A DNA stretch of 62,260 nucleotides from Mesostigma viride (lineage: Eukaryota; Streptophyta; Mesostigmatophyceae; Mesostigmatales; Mesostigmataceae), in NCBI GenBank assembly GCA_009746045.1, contig RPFO01002101.1:1-62260 (forward strand), given 5' to 3'. Under the pieces are notes generated by a model. The model was not told the origin of the DNA. It did no database searches and saw only the letters and a list, made by a program, of their open reading frames with translations. The position numbers were made by a program, and so were the translations under genes. Of the stretch, positions 9,983-18,309 are shown in pieces; positions within the stretch are counted from its first letter, which is position 1; each line of letters starts with the position of its first letter.

Positions 9983-10071
9983 GCCTCAGTGGGCAAAAGG
10001 TTCCGGCACTATTTAACGTAACTAAAACCTGTGCACCTTGGAGGTCAGGGGTTCGAATCCTCACTGAGGCA
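9983..10071 (+). ncRNA. tRNA-like segment in foldback element copy 1 (plus)
   Basis: GCCTCAG at 9983 pairs perfectly with CTGAGGC at 10064-10070, leaving a discriminator A. The 5' part (TGGGCAAAAGGTTCCGGC) resembles the A-box/D-arm of class II (Leu/Ser-type) tRNAs. GGTTCGAATCC is a good B-box/T-loop. ACCT-TGG-AGGT could be a long variable arm. The middle (about 20 nt around TTTAACGTAACTAAAA) does not form a normal anticodon arm, so a working tRNA is unlikely. A pol III promoter or SINE-like role is possible. Confidence 0.4.
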
Positions 10072-10360
10072 GCTCCGGCGCATTTAGTGGTGCGTGCTCA
10101 GCGGCCTAGGCGGATGTCTCGGGCTCTTCGTCCCCCCTCCACGAGGCCAGGTTTTAGTTACGTTAAATAGTGCCGGAACCTTTTGCCCACTGAGGCAAAT
10201 CGGGCCGGAACACTATTTTGCCCGGAATAACCACTTCCGAGCACCCAAGTTAATTCGGCCGAATTAACTTGGGTGCTCGGAAGTGGTTATTCCGGGCAAA
10301 ATAGTGTTCCGGCCCGATTTGCCTCAGTGGGCAAAAGGTTCCGGCACTATTTAACGTAAC

Positions 10361-10431
10361 TGTGGGAGCAGGACGAGATCTGGAAGGAGATCTGCAAGAA
10401 GCTGAACTGGCAGTTCATCCCGTCCAAGTAG
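10361..10431 (+). pseudogene. Severed 3' end of the VLTF3 gene
   Basis: Directly after the foldback element, the duplicated TGTGGGA re-enters the VLTF3 reading frame. It continues in frame for about 20 codons to TAG at 10429-10431 and contains the LNWQFIPS end typical of VLTF3 proteins. Removing the element and one target copy would give an uninterrupted frame. As it stands, this piece has no start codon of its own. The 170 bp that follow hold no convincing gene. Confidence 0.85.
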
Positions 10432-10600
10432 CCTTCCGCTCCACGGAAACTGTAAATGGTTTCCGCTCCATCAAGTCCAAGGCAGTGGTAGCTCTCCTCT
10501 ATCACAAGAACTTCTGGCTGCTCAGGACAAACGTCTCGAGCGTCCACGGGTGCGCTCCCCCGCAGCCAAATTTGCCTGATAATAGTACCCGGCGTCCACC

Positions 10601-11482
10601 ATGTCCCAGGTGATCCGCTACCTGACCCCCACCGCCGGGGAGGAGGACCCGCAGTTTCAGGGCAAGATCCGCGTGACGGATGACGGCAGGATCTCGATTA
10701 TTGATGTGTTATCATGCTTCGGGTTCAAGACACCGAGAGACATTTGGTTCAAGCTGCAAAAAGCCCATCCCGAAGTGGTCTCTAATAGAGACGACTGGAA
10801 ATTCCCCGGGGCCAGGCAGCGGGACACCCCCGTGACGGACCGCCAGGGGATGGCCAAGATCATAATGCTGCTCCCCGGAAAGATCGCCGCCCGCTTCCGC
10901 GACAAGATGGCCGTGCTGCTGGAGCGCTACCTGGACGCCGACCGATCCCTGGCCGAGGACATCCTGAGGAGGGCTGACGTGCGCGACGGGCTGACCGTGG
11001 CCAGCGCGAGGGAGCACCCGCGCGTCCAGAGCTCCGAGGCCGCCAAGGAGCTCAACGCCGCCATCAAGGGGTTCGCGGACTCCCACAAGGGGTGCGGCAT
11101 GCCGTTCCCCTTTGTCCACGATAGCAACAACCTGGCCGTCACTGGAAAGACCGCGGCACAGCTGAGGAGCGAGTTCGGGGCCGCGCGCTCCTCCCGCGAC
11201 CTGAACACCAGGCGCCAGAGCGCCGCCATGACCCTCCTGCAGCTCACCGAGGCCGAGGAGATCAAGGAGCGCGGCGTCGACCCCGTCCGGGCCGCCAAGA
11301 GGAACAGGGAGCTCTGCGAGCCCGTGTTCCGCGCCATGGGGCTCCACGAGCACCGGCCGGATAAGCAGTGCCGCATCGAGAACGAGCGCGTGATGCGAGT
11401 CAATCAGAGGATGAATAGGGAGGCGAGAATCGCCGATGTGCCCGCCGGCCCTCAGGCCGCGGGAGAAATCGTGGTCGCGTGA
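10601..11482 (+). CDS. IRVTDDG-family protein (KilA-N/Bro-N-like N-terminus), copy 1
   Basis: A 293-residue member of a family with three full copies and two damaged copies in this window. The N-terminal 110 residues carry GKIRVTDDGRIS, a DVL helix, an FPGxRQRDTPVTDRQG block and IIMLLPGKIAARFRDKMAVLLERYLDAD. The general layout is like the Bro-N/KilA-N DNA-binding domains of viral antirepressor-like proteins, a resemblance only. The C-terminal 180 residues are helical and basic. Just before KFPG the DNA forms a hairpin (10775-10782 / 10788-10795, loop TAATA, one mismatch). The sister gene at 20803 is about 60 percent alike by eye. Confidence 0.75.
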   Translation: MSQVIRYLTPTAGEEDPQFQGKIRVTDDGRISIIDVLSCFGFKTPRDIWFKLQKAHPEVVSNRDDWKFPGARQRDTPVTDRQGMAKIIMLLPGKIAARFRDKMAVLLERYLDADRSLAEDILRRADVRDGLTVASAREHPRVQSSEAAKELNAAIKGFADSHKGCGMPFPFVHDSNNLAVTGKTAAQLRSEFGAARSSRDLNTRRQSAAMTLLQLTEAEEIKERGVDPVRAAKRNRELCEPVFRAMGLHEHRPDKQCRIENERVMRVNQRMNREARIADVPAGPQAAGEIVVA

Positions 11483-11580
11483 TGATATTATATGCGAATT
11501 TAATTGAATATTAAATGGAACGAAGACCCTTCCGATTCATTGAAATTAAATTTATCGGTCTCGGTATTTAAATGCCTATT

Positions 11581-11817
11581 TCACTTGGCTAGAGCGCCTT
11601 CCAACTTGATGATCCCGCGTCTCTTCAGTTCCATGACCACCAGGCCGGCGACGACGGCTATCCCCACCGCCACCCACCACTCCTTGCTGGTCATCGGCCG
11701 GGGGGGCTTCGGCCCGCATATCGTCATGGTCTTCTCCGGGTTCTCCTGGGCGCACTTGTTCCAATCCTCCAGCGTGTGGTACTTGTACCGGTCACGTCCG
11801 CGCGTGCGCTTTATCAT
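11581..11817 (-). CDS. Small single-pass membrane protein
   Basis: About 78 residues from ATG at 11817: a basic N-terminus (MIKRTRGRDRYKYHTLEDW), a Pro-containing linker, then one clear transmembrane helix (WWVAVGIAVVAGLVVMEL) and a short basic tail. It lies directly downstream of PCNA on the same strand with about 23 bp between them. It is typical of small virion-membrane proteins, but no specific role can be assigned. Confidence 0.75.
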   Translation of the reverse strand: MIKRTRGRDRYKYHTLEDWNKCAQENPEKTMTICGPKPPRPMTSKEWWVAVGIAVVAGLVVMELKRRGIIKLEGALAK

Positions 11818-11840
11818 GGCGTTTAATGATCCGCGAGAAA

Positions 11841-12620
11841 TTATTCCGCGTCCATGTCCTCGTCCTTCATCTTCGGGGCCAGCGCGAATAGGAGGACGCC
11901 CAGATCGCCCACCTTGTACTTCACGATGATCGGGTACTCGTGGCTCATGTACAGCTGCACGCTGTTGCAGAGCCCCGAGGCCTTGGAGAAGGTGCACAGG
12001 TACCGCAGCGAGAACTGCTCGCATATGCTCGCGTCCTCGCCCACGTCCACGCTCATCTCCGGGAACTCCTCCCCTATCTCCAGGCAGCAGTCGCCTATGT
12101 CCCCCGAGCACGACATCGTGATCTCGCGCCCCGTGCACCGGATCGTCACCGTCTCCGACACCACGGACAGGTCGCGGCAGATCTTCTGGAACTCCGTGCT
12201 CACCATCGTGATCACCGTCATGTACTCCTTCTCGGGCACCTCCAGGCTGCTCTCGTCGATGTCCAGCAGCTTCATCGAGTAGCACCACCGCGTCTTCTTC
12301 ACCTTGTTGGTGATGTTGATCTCCATCACGTCCGTGTTCTCCTTGGACAATTTCAGCTCCAGCTCGTCGTTCGTGGAGACGTTCTTCAGCAGCTTGTACA
12401 GGTTCAGCAGGCTCACGCCCACCGTGAAGGACTGGGCGCACGTGTACTCCTCGATCTTGCCCGCCTCCAGGTGCACGTGGAACAGCGCCACGTGGCACCC
12501 GTCCATCGCGGTGATGTGCACGCCCTCCGCGTCGAACCGGATGTTCACGTCGTTGCTCAGCTCCTTGAGAGCCTCCACCAGCAGCTTGATGGACGAGCCC
12601 TGGACGGTGCGGAACTCCAT
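11841..12620 (-). CDS. PCNA-like sliding clamp
   Basis: A 259-residue proliferating cell nuclear antigen homologue, the ring-shaped processivity clamp for DNA polymerase. The N-terminus (FRTVQGSSIKLLVEALKELSNDVNIRFDAEGVHITAMD, described here by its two halves) matches the PCNA signature of a helix followed by a GVHI-AMD strand. The interdomain region and the C-terminal EYPIIVKYKVGDLGVLLFALAPKM segment also match the fold, with APK near the end as in eukaryotic PCNA. The length is standard. The start ATG is at 12620. It would act with viral polymerase and ligase encoded elsewhere. Confidence 0.95.
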   Translation of the reverse strand: MEFRTVQGSSIKLLVEALKELSNDVNIRFDAEGVHITAMDGCHVALFHVHLEAGKIEEYTCAQSFTVGVSLLNLYKLLKNVSTNDELELKLSKENTDVMEINITNKVKKTRWCYSMKLLDIDESSLEVPEKEYMTVITMVSTEFQKICRDLSVVSETVTIRCTGREITMSCSGDIGDCCLEIGEEFPEMSVDVGEDASICEQFSLRYLCTFSKASGLCNSVQLYMSHEYPIIVKYKVGDLGVLLFALAPKMKDEDMDAE

Positions 12621-12686
12621 CCCTTTACAGCAGGCGAACGATATACTCGAACCGGTAGGCGCGGACGCGGTGGACGTTTGTCCGTC

Positions 12687-12965
12687 TCAGTCGCCGCCGT
12701 ACGCGATGCTCCCGAGATACGTGTACCCGTTGAAGTTGGGGTCCGAGTCGTCTAATATAGGGTGATCGCCGCCCTTCTCCAGGAAAAAGAGGGTCGGGTA
12801 CGGCGGCGAGTTCGGCCCGTCGCTGACCATCGTGATGTATATCCGGTGGTTGCCCACGTCCAGCGGGTTCACGCGGGACATCGTCTCCCCCGTCGCCTCG
12901 AACCGCAGCTTCCGCTTCACGCTCAAAACGTTCGTGGTCAAGTTCTTCGTGTTTATGTCCGCCAT
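12687..12965 (-). CDS. Small hypothetical protein
   Basis: About 92 residues from ATG at 12965 (MADINTKNLTTNVLSVKRK); the frame is open further upstream, but that ATG lies just after the natural intergenic boundary. It is beta-rich with several Gly-Pro turns and no membrane segment. It sits head-to-head with the acidic gene at 13057. No family is recognised. Confidence 0.65.
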   Translation of the reverse strand: MADINTKNLTTNVLSVKRKLRFEATGETMSRVNPLDVGNHRIYITMVSDGPNSPPYPTLFFLEKGGDHPILDDSDPNFNGYTYLGSIAYGGD

Positions 12966-13056
12966 GGTCGAGTCTCTACCAATGGACGGGAAATTATCGT
13001 GTCGCGTTCGTACGCGCAAAAAGAAAATGTGTCCCTACCACTATACCATCTCGACC

Positions 13057-13542
13057 ATGTTCCGCGCCTTTTGTTCCGTTCCTAAGACCCAGTGCGCCTC
13101 GGGGAAGGAGAAGGACCTCGTGGACCTCGTGATGGAGTGCGTGACAGAGTCCGCGCGCGAAGACGAGGACCTCGCGGACATCGTCATGGCCGGGTTGAAG
13201 AAGGGCTACGTGGTCGCGCTCAACAACGACCACGAGGTCGTCTTTAGCAAGCGGGACGACACGGATAGCGACGAGGAAGAAGACGAGGGAGAAGACGAGG
13301 AGGACGAGGAAGAGCACCACGAGGAGGAGGGGCACCACGCCGCCCCCCCTCTCGTTGGCGGCGAGGAGGCGTTCATCATCCCGGACGACGACGAGGTCTT
13401 CCAGATTCTATCCAAGGTCATGGGGATGGCGCCAGCGAGCGAGCAGCAGGCCAGGGAGGACAAGACGCACACCGTCATCGAGAAGGTCATGCTCATCGGC
13501 GGAAAGAAGGCGAGGGTGAAGCTGGTGATCGAGGAAGAGTGA
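13057..13542 (+). CDS. Acidic protein with Asp/Glu tract
   Basis: About 161 residues starting at MFRAFCSV (ATG 13057; MCPYHY at 13027 is an in-frame alternative). The N-terminal 60 residues are helical and conserved-looking. A long Asp/Glu tract with His pairs follows (residues about 66-95). The C-terminal 60 residues end in a basic strand VMLIGGKKARVKLVIEEE. The tract suggests a nucleic-acid mimic or chaperone-type binding surface, but this is inference. It is followed within 31 bp by the LysM gene. Confidence 0.7.
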   Translation: MFRAFCSVPKTQCASGKEKDLVDLVMECVTESAREDEDLADIVMAGLKKGYVVALNNDHEVVFSKRDDTDSDEEEDEGEDEEDEEEHHEEEGHHAAPPLVGGEEAFIIPDDDEVFQILSKVMGMAPASEQQAREDKTHTVIEKVMLIGGKKARVKLVIEEE

Positions 13543-13573
13543 CGGGCATAAATTTGTCTCCCTAGTATAATAC

Positions 13574-14737
13574 ATGGAGTCGGATCTGAGGGCCATATTG
13601 AAGGAGTTCTTGCATACCCAAGACAAGGCGGCGCTCACGAAGACCGTCCCCGTGATGCCCGGGAACGCTGACGACTACGACGCCATCCTCAACGAGGCGT
13701 ACGATCGCAACATGAAGCCCTTCTGGGTCGAACAGGAGCGCGGGGCCTACACCAATCGAGTCGTCGACAGCAAGACCAGGTACACCGTCCAAGAGGGGGA
13801 CACGTGGGCGAAGATCGGGGCCAAGTTCGAGGTGCCGCCCGAGGACATCGTGGTGGCCAACCCGCACGTCTCCCCGATGACAATGTCCCCAGGAGACGTG
13901 CTGTTCATCCCCGACAAGTTGGACTACCGCGATTTCGTGAACGCCATCATCAGCCCTTTGAACATGGAGGGGTCAGGCCCGCCCAAACCCGAAAAGGCCT
14001 GGCGTCCCGAACCACCTGTCACGAGCGGCAAGCAGAAGTGGAACGAAAGGATCGCCGGGGTTTTCAACCCCGTATACGATCGTGTAGCCAAGACGAGCCC
14101 GAGACTCGCCAACTACCTCTCTCTGGGCGCCGCCGCCATCCCGGCGGTCGCCGGGATCCCCGGCGACGTGATGAATATCGTCCCCGGCGCCCTCCGCAAT
14201 CTGGGCGGGCTCGTGCAGGGGAAACTCCCCGAATGGGGCGTGCCCAGACTTAGCGACTTTTCGTGGGGAGGGATCTCGAAGGGGCTGGGCGCCGTGGACC
14301 GGTTCAACGCCCACCGGGAAGGGGATTACGCCGGCGCCTACACGAAACTCCTCTCCGCCCTCCCGTTCTTAGCCGGAGCCAGTCTCGGCCCCACCGGGCT
14401 GTTGGCGGGAACGGTAGCGCAGGGGCTCGGAGGGCGCTTCGATAGGGCCCTCGAAAAACCGTGGCATGGGGTGGGCAACTTCGCCAAGGACGTGCTTTGG
14501 AACGACGCCAACGTGACCCCGATGCTTATGGCGGCCGCCATGATGGCCCCCCCCAGTATGCCGTACGCGCCTTACATGGCCGCCATCCCCGCCGCCGCCT
14601 ATCACGTCTATCAAAGGGGGTGGGCGCCGCAAGACCACTCGTGGAGGAGGCGCGCGCTTAACGTCGGGACGGAGCTGCTGCCCTGGGCGCAATACCTCTT
14701 CCCCTTCCCCCCGCCCGTCAATGAGGCGGCGGCTTAA
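13574..14737 (+). CDS. LysM-domain protein
   Basis: A 387-residue protein with one LysM domain at residues about 70-113 (YTVQEGDTWAKIGAKF ... SPGDVLFIP). LysM domains bind N-acetylglucosamine polymers such as peptidoglycan and chitin. The C-terminal two thirds are rich in Ala, Gly and Pro with several hydrophobic stretches (ALPFLAGASLGPTGLLAG, LMAAAMMAPPSMPYAPYMAAIPAAAY), which look membrane-associated. A virion-associated role in attachment to, or passage through, a cell wall is inferred. Its stop shares TTAA with the stop of the convergent capsid gene. An AT-rich TAGTATAATAC precedes the ATG. Confidence 0.85.
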   Translation: MESDLRAILKEFLHTQDKAALTKTVPVMPGNADDYDAILNEAYDRNMKPFWVEQERGAYTNRVVDSKTRYTVQEGDTWAKIGAKFEVPPEDIVVANPHVSPMTMSPGDVLFIPDKLDYRDFVNAIISPLNMEGSGPPKPEKAWRPEPPVTSGKQKWNERIAGVFNPVYDRVAKTSPRLANYLSLGAAAIPAVAGIPGDVMNIVPGALRNLGGLVQGKLPEWGVPRLSDFSWGGISKGLGAVDRFNAHREGDYAGAYTKLLSALPFLAGASLGPTGLLAGTVAQGLGGRFDRALEKPWHGVGNFAKDVLWNDANVTPMLMAAAMMAPPSMPYAPYMAAIPAAAYHVYQRGWAPQDHSWRRRALNVGTELLPWAQYLFPFPPPVNEAAA

Positions 14738-16382
14738 GTCAGGAACACCTTGCGCCCGTGCCCCTCGGCGATCTCGACCAGGTTCAGCGTACGGGCGTAC
14801 ACCTCGACGTGGCCGTCGGTCATCACCGCGCCCTCCTTGAGGCCCGGGACCTGCTTGAACCGGAAATGGAGCACCGGGCGGTCGATCTTGCTCAGGTTGA
14901 TGCTGCCGCTCGGGTCGTCCGACTCCGGGAACACCGCGAACGGCATCACGTAGATCATCTCGAAGTTGTTCTCGACCGGCACCTTGCTGTGGAACTCCGA
15001 CGGCAGGTAGTGGCTGAACCAGAGGGGGTCGCGGGGGGCGCCCAGAGCTCCTTGCCGTTGATCGCGAACGTCGCGCGGTCGAAGAAGGTGTTGTCGATGT
15101 GCGCCATCTGCTTGCCGAACGTGGGCAGATAGTACCCCCAGATGGTGCCAGCTTCATTTCGTTCGCGTCGAACGGCCGGTTGCCCTCGAAGTTCCAGAAG
15201 TCCCAGTTGGAGTTCTTGTCGCCCGACCCCTCCAGTCGCTTGTGGTCCGCACGGAAGAAGAAGATCAGCTCCTTGCACGCGCCCGTGAAGTCGTCCAGCA
15301 GGTACTCCTTGATCAGCTTGTCCTCGCTCTTCAGCGGGAAGGACATGTGCTGCGTCTCCGTGATCAGGTAGCTGTGCTTACCCGACACGAACTGCTGCCT
15401 CTCGAACTTGTCCAGGAACACGAAACGAGTCACCAGGGCCGCCTTGAGGATCTCCCCTCCCAAGGCCTTGTTCTTGAGGTACTCGTTCGTCGACGCGTAC
15501 GTGAACGCGTTGATCGGCTTTTGATTGCTGTCCAGCGTCTCCGTCTCGATGTACACCTGCACGTCCTGGGGCGTGTACCGCAGCTTGTCGGCGACCGTCA
15601 CTTCCTTCCCGAACGGCACCTTCTCGAAGTACCGCGTGTAGTCCGCCCTCAGCGGCTTCTGGCTGAGCTTCACGCGCACCTCCACGTCGTGGTACTGCAG
15701 AGCGGCGATGGGGAGCGCGTGCCCGGGGTTGCGGTTGAAGAAGAACTGCAGCGGGACGTAGATGTGCTGGTCGTGCTGCGTGCCGACGTTGCCCACCCCC
15801 CGTGCTCCTTGGGCAGGTTGGAGATGGAGCTGTGCTCCCTGGACGCGGTCAGCGAGTCCCACACGTGCAGGAAGTCGCCCGTGTGGCTCTCGATCTTCTG
15901 CCCGCCGATCCACAGCTCCACCGTGTTCGTCAGCACGTACCCCAGGTGGTCGATCCACGCGGCGTTCAGGTCCTCGTGCGTCAGGCCGTCGTACTCCCCG
16001 TCCGCGACCAGGGGCAGCTTGTCGGCCTCGAAAGCCGCCACCACGTCCGTCGCGACCGTGGGCAGGTTCGCGTTCACCGCCAGATTTGCGTTCAGCGCGG
16101 GCCGGCTGATGCTGATGTTCGCCGTGCCGTAGTTCAGCTTGCCGATGTTGTAGTAGAGGTACATCTGCGTGACCAGGTCGCCGATCTTCGGGATCATGAA
16201 CCGCAGGTCGCCGCCGTACGTGGGGGGGTCACCGAGAGCAGCTCCACGTCCGCCCACGAGAAGTTCGTGTGGCGGCTGTAGATCCTCTTGAAGTACGTCT
16301 TCTCCGGCACCGCCGTCAAGTACGTGTCGAAACTCCCCTTGGCCTCCAGCCAGACGATGGGCGCAGACAGATCCTGAGACAT
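14734..16382 (-). CDS. Major capsid protein 1, about four apparent frameshifts
   Basis: A double-jelly-roll major capsid protein read from ATG 16382 (MSQDLSAPIVWLEAKG). It begins with the family's opening (EKTYFKRIYSRHTNFSW) and contains the inner-strand blocks LPIAALQYHDVEVRV and FVFLDKFERQQFVSG. It ends near GSINLSKIDRPVLHFRF and VYARTLNLVEIAEG. The frame jumps near 16217-16224 (G run), 15793-15799 (C run), about 15145 and about 15032 (G run). All domains remain collinear. It may be a decaying paralogue, or intact with homopolymer errors. It is divergent from the next capsid gene with about 93 bp between the starts. Confidence 0.85.
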
Positions 16383-16475
16383 GTGGTCGGCATACTACCG
16401 TCAGCACACATTTTGTTTTCGAGCGGAGGGCCGCACTTTTTTTTCTCCGCCCACTTTAGAACGCACACATCCGCG

Positions 16476-18245
16476 ATGGCACACGCTATCATGCAACTCA
16501 AGGCCAAGGGGAGCCAGGACATCGCCTGCATCGTCAACCCCGAAGTCACCTTCTGGCGCTCCGTGTACCCCCGCCACACCAACTTCGCGTGGGACGACAC
16601 CGTCATCACCCAGTCCACCGGGTCCGTCGGGTACGGCCAGACCGTCGAGTTCAAGCTCCCCCGGTCCGGCGACCTCGTCACCCGCTGCGTCCTCTTCCTC
16701 GAGGTCGGCGCGGTCTCCGACTGGGGCGGCAAGTTCTGTCCCTTCATCTGGGACTTCGGCCGCGCCCTCATCCAGTACTTCGAGCTCACCATCGGCGGCT
16801 ACCAGATCGAGAGGATCACCGGCGACATGCTGCATGTGAACGACCTCCTGTCCCGCGCGGACTACGCCAGCTACGTCGATAACATGCCCGCCAATCACGG
16901 CGCCGGCGTCAAGTTCGACAAGGCCGGGAAGATCGTCGAGCAGGCCACCGGGACCGCCAAGCAGTACCTCTACATCCCGCTCGACTTCAGCTTCACCGCC
17001 GACCCGGGCCTCGCGCTGCCCATGATCGCCCTGCAGTACCACGAGGTGCGCGTCAAGGTCAAGTTCAACGACGCCGGAGCCATCTTCAACCACCGCTCGG
17101 TCACCGAGCCGGCATACCACGTCATCGGACCGGTGGGGGCAACGCTGTCATCCGGTACCGCCAACACCATCAAGGCCGAACTGTTAGGCACGTCTGCAAC
17201 AAGCAATAGCGTCACCACTTACTCGTTAGTGAACGAAAACGCCATCCGGGCGCTCATCCGCAAGCTGTACCTGGAGGGCAGGTACGGCAACACGATGGCG
17301 CATTTGGTGGAGCAGGAGGGAAACCTCCGGTGGGTCAACTACGTCATCGAGAACGCGATGTACACGGATAAGGTCACAATGACCGCATCAAGCACAGCAG
17401 GTGCCAGCAGCCTAAGCGTCACCTACACTGCTGGAACAGCGCCATTGATCACCAGTGGCGCGATCTCAACTGTGGGAGCGTACCCGACCATGACAATAAC
17501 GTTTAAGATCCCGTTATATAACTCAGACCAGGTGTTTGAGATCCAGGATGCCGTCATCCCCCGCGAGTACAAGTTCACGCCCGCATCCTACGCGACGACC
17601 GCCAACGACCGCGCCACGTGGATCGCCCGACCGCCCAGCCTCGCCGCCAAGCTCATCTGCCGCTACATCTACCTGGACGACTTCGAGCGCCGCCAGTTCG
17701 CGGTCAACCCGCACGAGTACCTCATCACCGAGTACCAGCACCACCAGCAGTTCCTGGGCGCCAACACCGACCAGGTCGTGGTCGACCTCAAGTTCAACCA
17801 CCCCACCAAAGAGCTCATCTTCTTCTACCGCCCTGACGAGTGGTGGACCGAAGACCTCAAGGACTACTACAAGGGTTACTGGTCCTTCAAGAACGTCGCC
17901 TCCTCGTTCGGAGAGGGGCACCTCTTCACCACGGCCAACCTCATCCTCAACTCCCAGAACGTGTACGCGGACGGCAGGGACCCCGTCTACTTCGACTACG
18001 TGGTCCCCAACCAATTTCACAAGCGCGTGGACAAGGACAGTCACGTCTACGTGATCCCCTTCTCCATGCAGCCCGACTCCTGGAAGCCCTCCGGCTCCAT
18101 CAACATGTCGCGGCTCGATGACGTCAAGCTCGTGCTCAAGGGGATGGGCACTACCACCCCCGCCGGCACCCTGAACGTCTACGCCAAGAACTTCAACGTC
18201 ATGAAGATCATGAACGGCATGGGAGGCAAGCGGTACGCCTCGTAA
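16476..18245 (+). CDS. Major capsid protein 2
   Basis: A 589-residue double-jelly-roll capsid protein from ATG 16476 (MAHAIMQLKAKG). Hallmarks are the N-terminal VTFWRSVYPRHTNFAW, ELTIGGYQIERITGDMLH, the PMIALQYHEVRVKV strand, IYLDDFERRQFAVNPHEY between the two jelly rolls, and a C-terminal GSINMSRLDDVKL with NGMGGKRYAS. A loop of about 120 residues, rich in Ser/Thr and lower in GC, sits between residues about 210 and 340. It is probably a surface loop. The gene is followed by MCP3 on the same strand after 64 bp. Confidence 0.95.
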   Translation: MAHAIMQLKAKGSQDIACIVNPEVTFWRSVYPRHTNFAWDDTVITQSTGSVGYGQTVEFKLPRSGDLVTRCVLFLEVGAVSDWGGKFCPFIWDFGRALIQYFELTIGGYQIERITGDMLHVNDLLSRADYASYVDNMPANHGAGVKFDKAGKIVEQATGTAKQYLYIPLDFSFTADPGLALPMIALQYHEVRVKVKFNDAGAIFNHRSVTEPAYHVIGPVGATLSSGTANTIKAELLGTSATSNSVTTYSLVNENAIRALIRKLYLEGRYGNTMAHLVEQEGNLRWVNYVIENAMYTDKVTMTASSTAGASSLSVTYTAGTAPLITSGAISTVGAYPTMTITFKIPLYNSDQVFEIQDAVIPREYKFTPASYATTANDRATWIARPPSLAAKLICRYIYLDDFERRQFAVNPHEYLITEYQHHQQFLGANTDQVVVDLKFNHPTKELIFFYRPDEWWTEDLKDYYKGYWSFKNVASSFGEGHLFTTANLILNSQNVYADGRDPVYFDYVVPNQFHKRVDKDSHVYVIPFSMQPDSWKPSGSINMSRLDDVKLVLKGMGTTTPAGTLNVYAKNFNVMKIMNGMGGKRYAS

Positions 18246-18309
18246 TTTCGCGCGGGCCTCGACTGGAATAAAAATATTCTCACGGTTATGGTAGAAACCT
18301 TCACCTGAA

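Larger units (their letters stand above)
9481..10360. mobile_element. Foldback element copy 1 (880 bp, palindrome of palindromes)
   Basis: The structure is P-S-P-S'-P. P is a 204-bp near-perfect palindrome (9481-9684, 9819-10022, 10157-10360) centred on TTCGGCCGAA. S is a 134-bp spacer (9685-9818), and S' (10023-10156) is its reverse complement. The ends are GTTACGTTAAAT / ATTTAACGTAAC. A 7-bp target duplication TGTGGGA flanks it (9474-9480 and 10361-10367). No ORF of its own is seen, so it is non-autonomous. The spacers hold a tRNA-like 3' half with GGTTCGAATCC. A copy of the same length lies at 53008-53887. Confidence 0.9.

Noticed and set aside
9983-10071. Functional class II tRNA gene
   Set aside because: Acceptor pairing and T-loop are good, but no normal anticodon stem-loop can be drawn, and the D-stem has a mismatch.
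10432-10600. Gene between VLTF3 and the IRVTDDG gene
   Set aside because: The open frame across this stretch is short, in no family, and crosses the element junction; likely a shadow of the severed VLTF3 end.
12687-13019. Longer N-terminus for the small gene ending at 12687
   Set aside because: The extra residues lie upstream of the natural ATG at 12965 and overlap the promoter-like region of the divergent gene.
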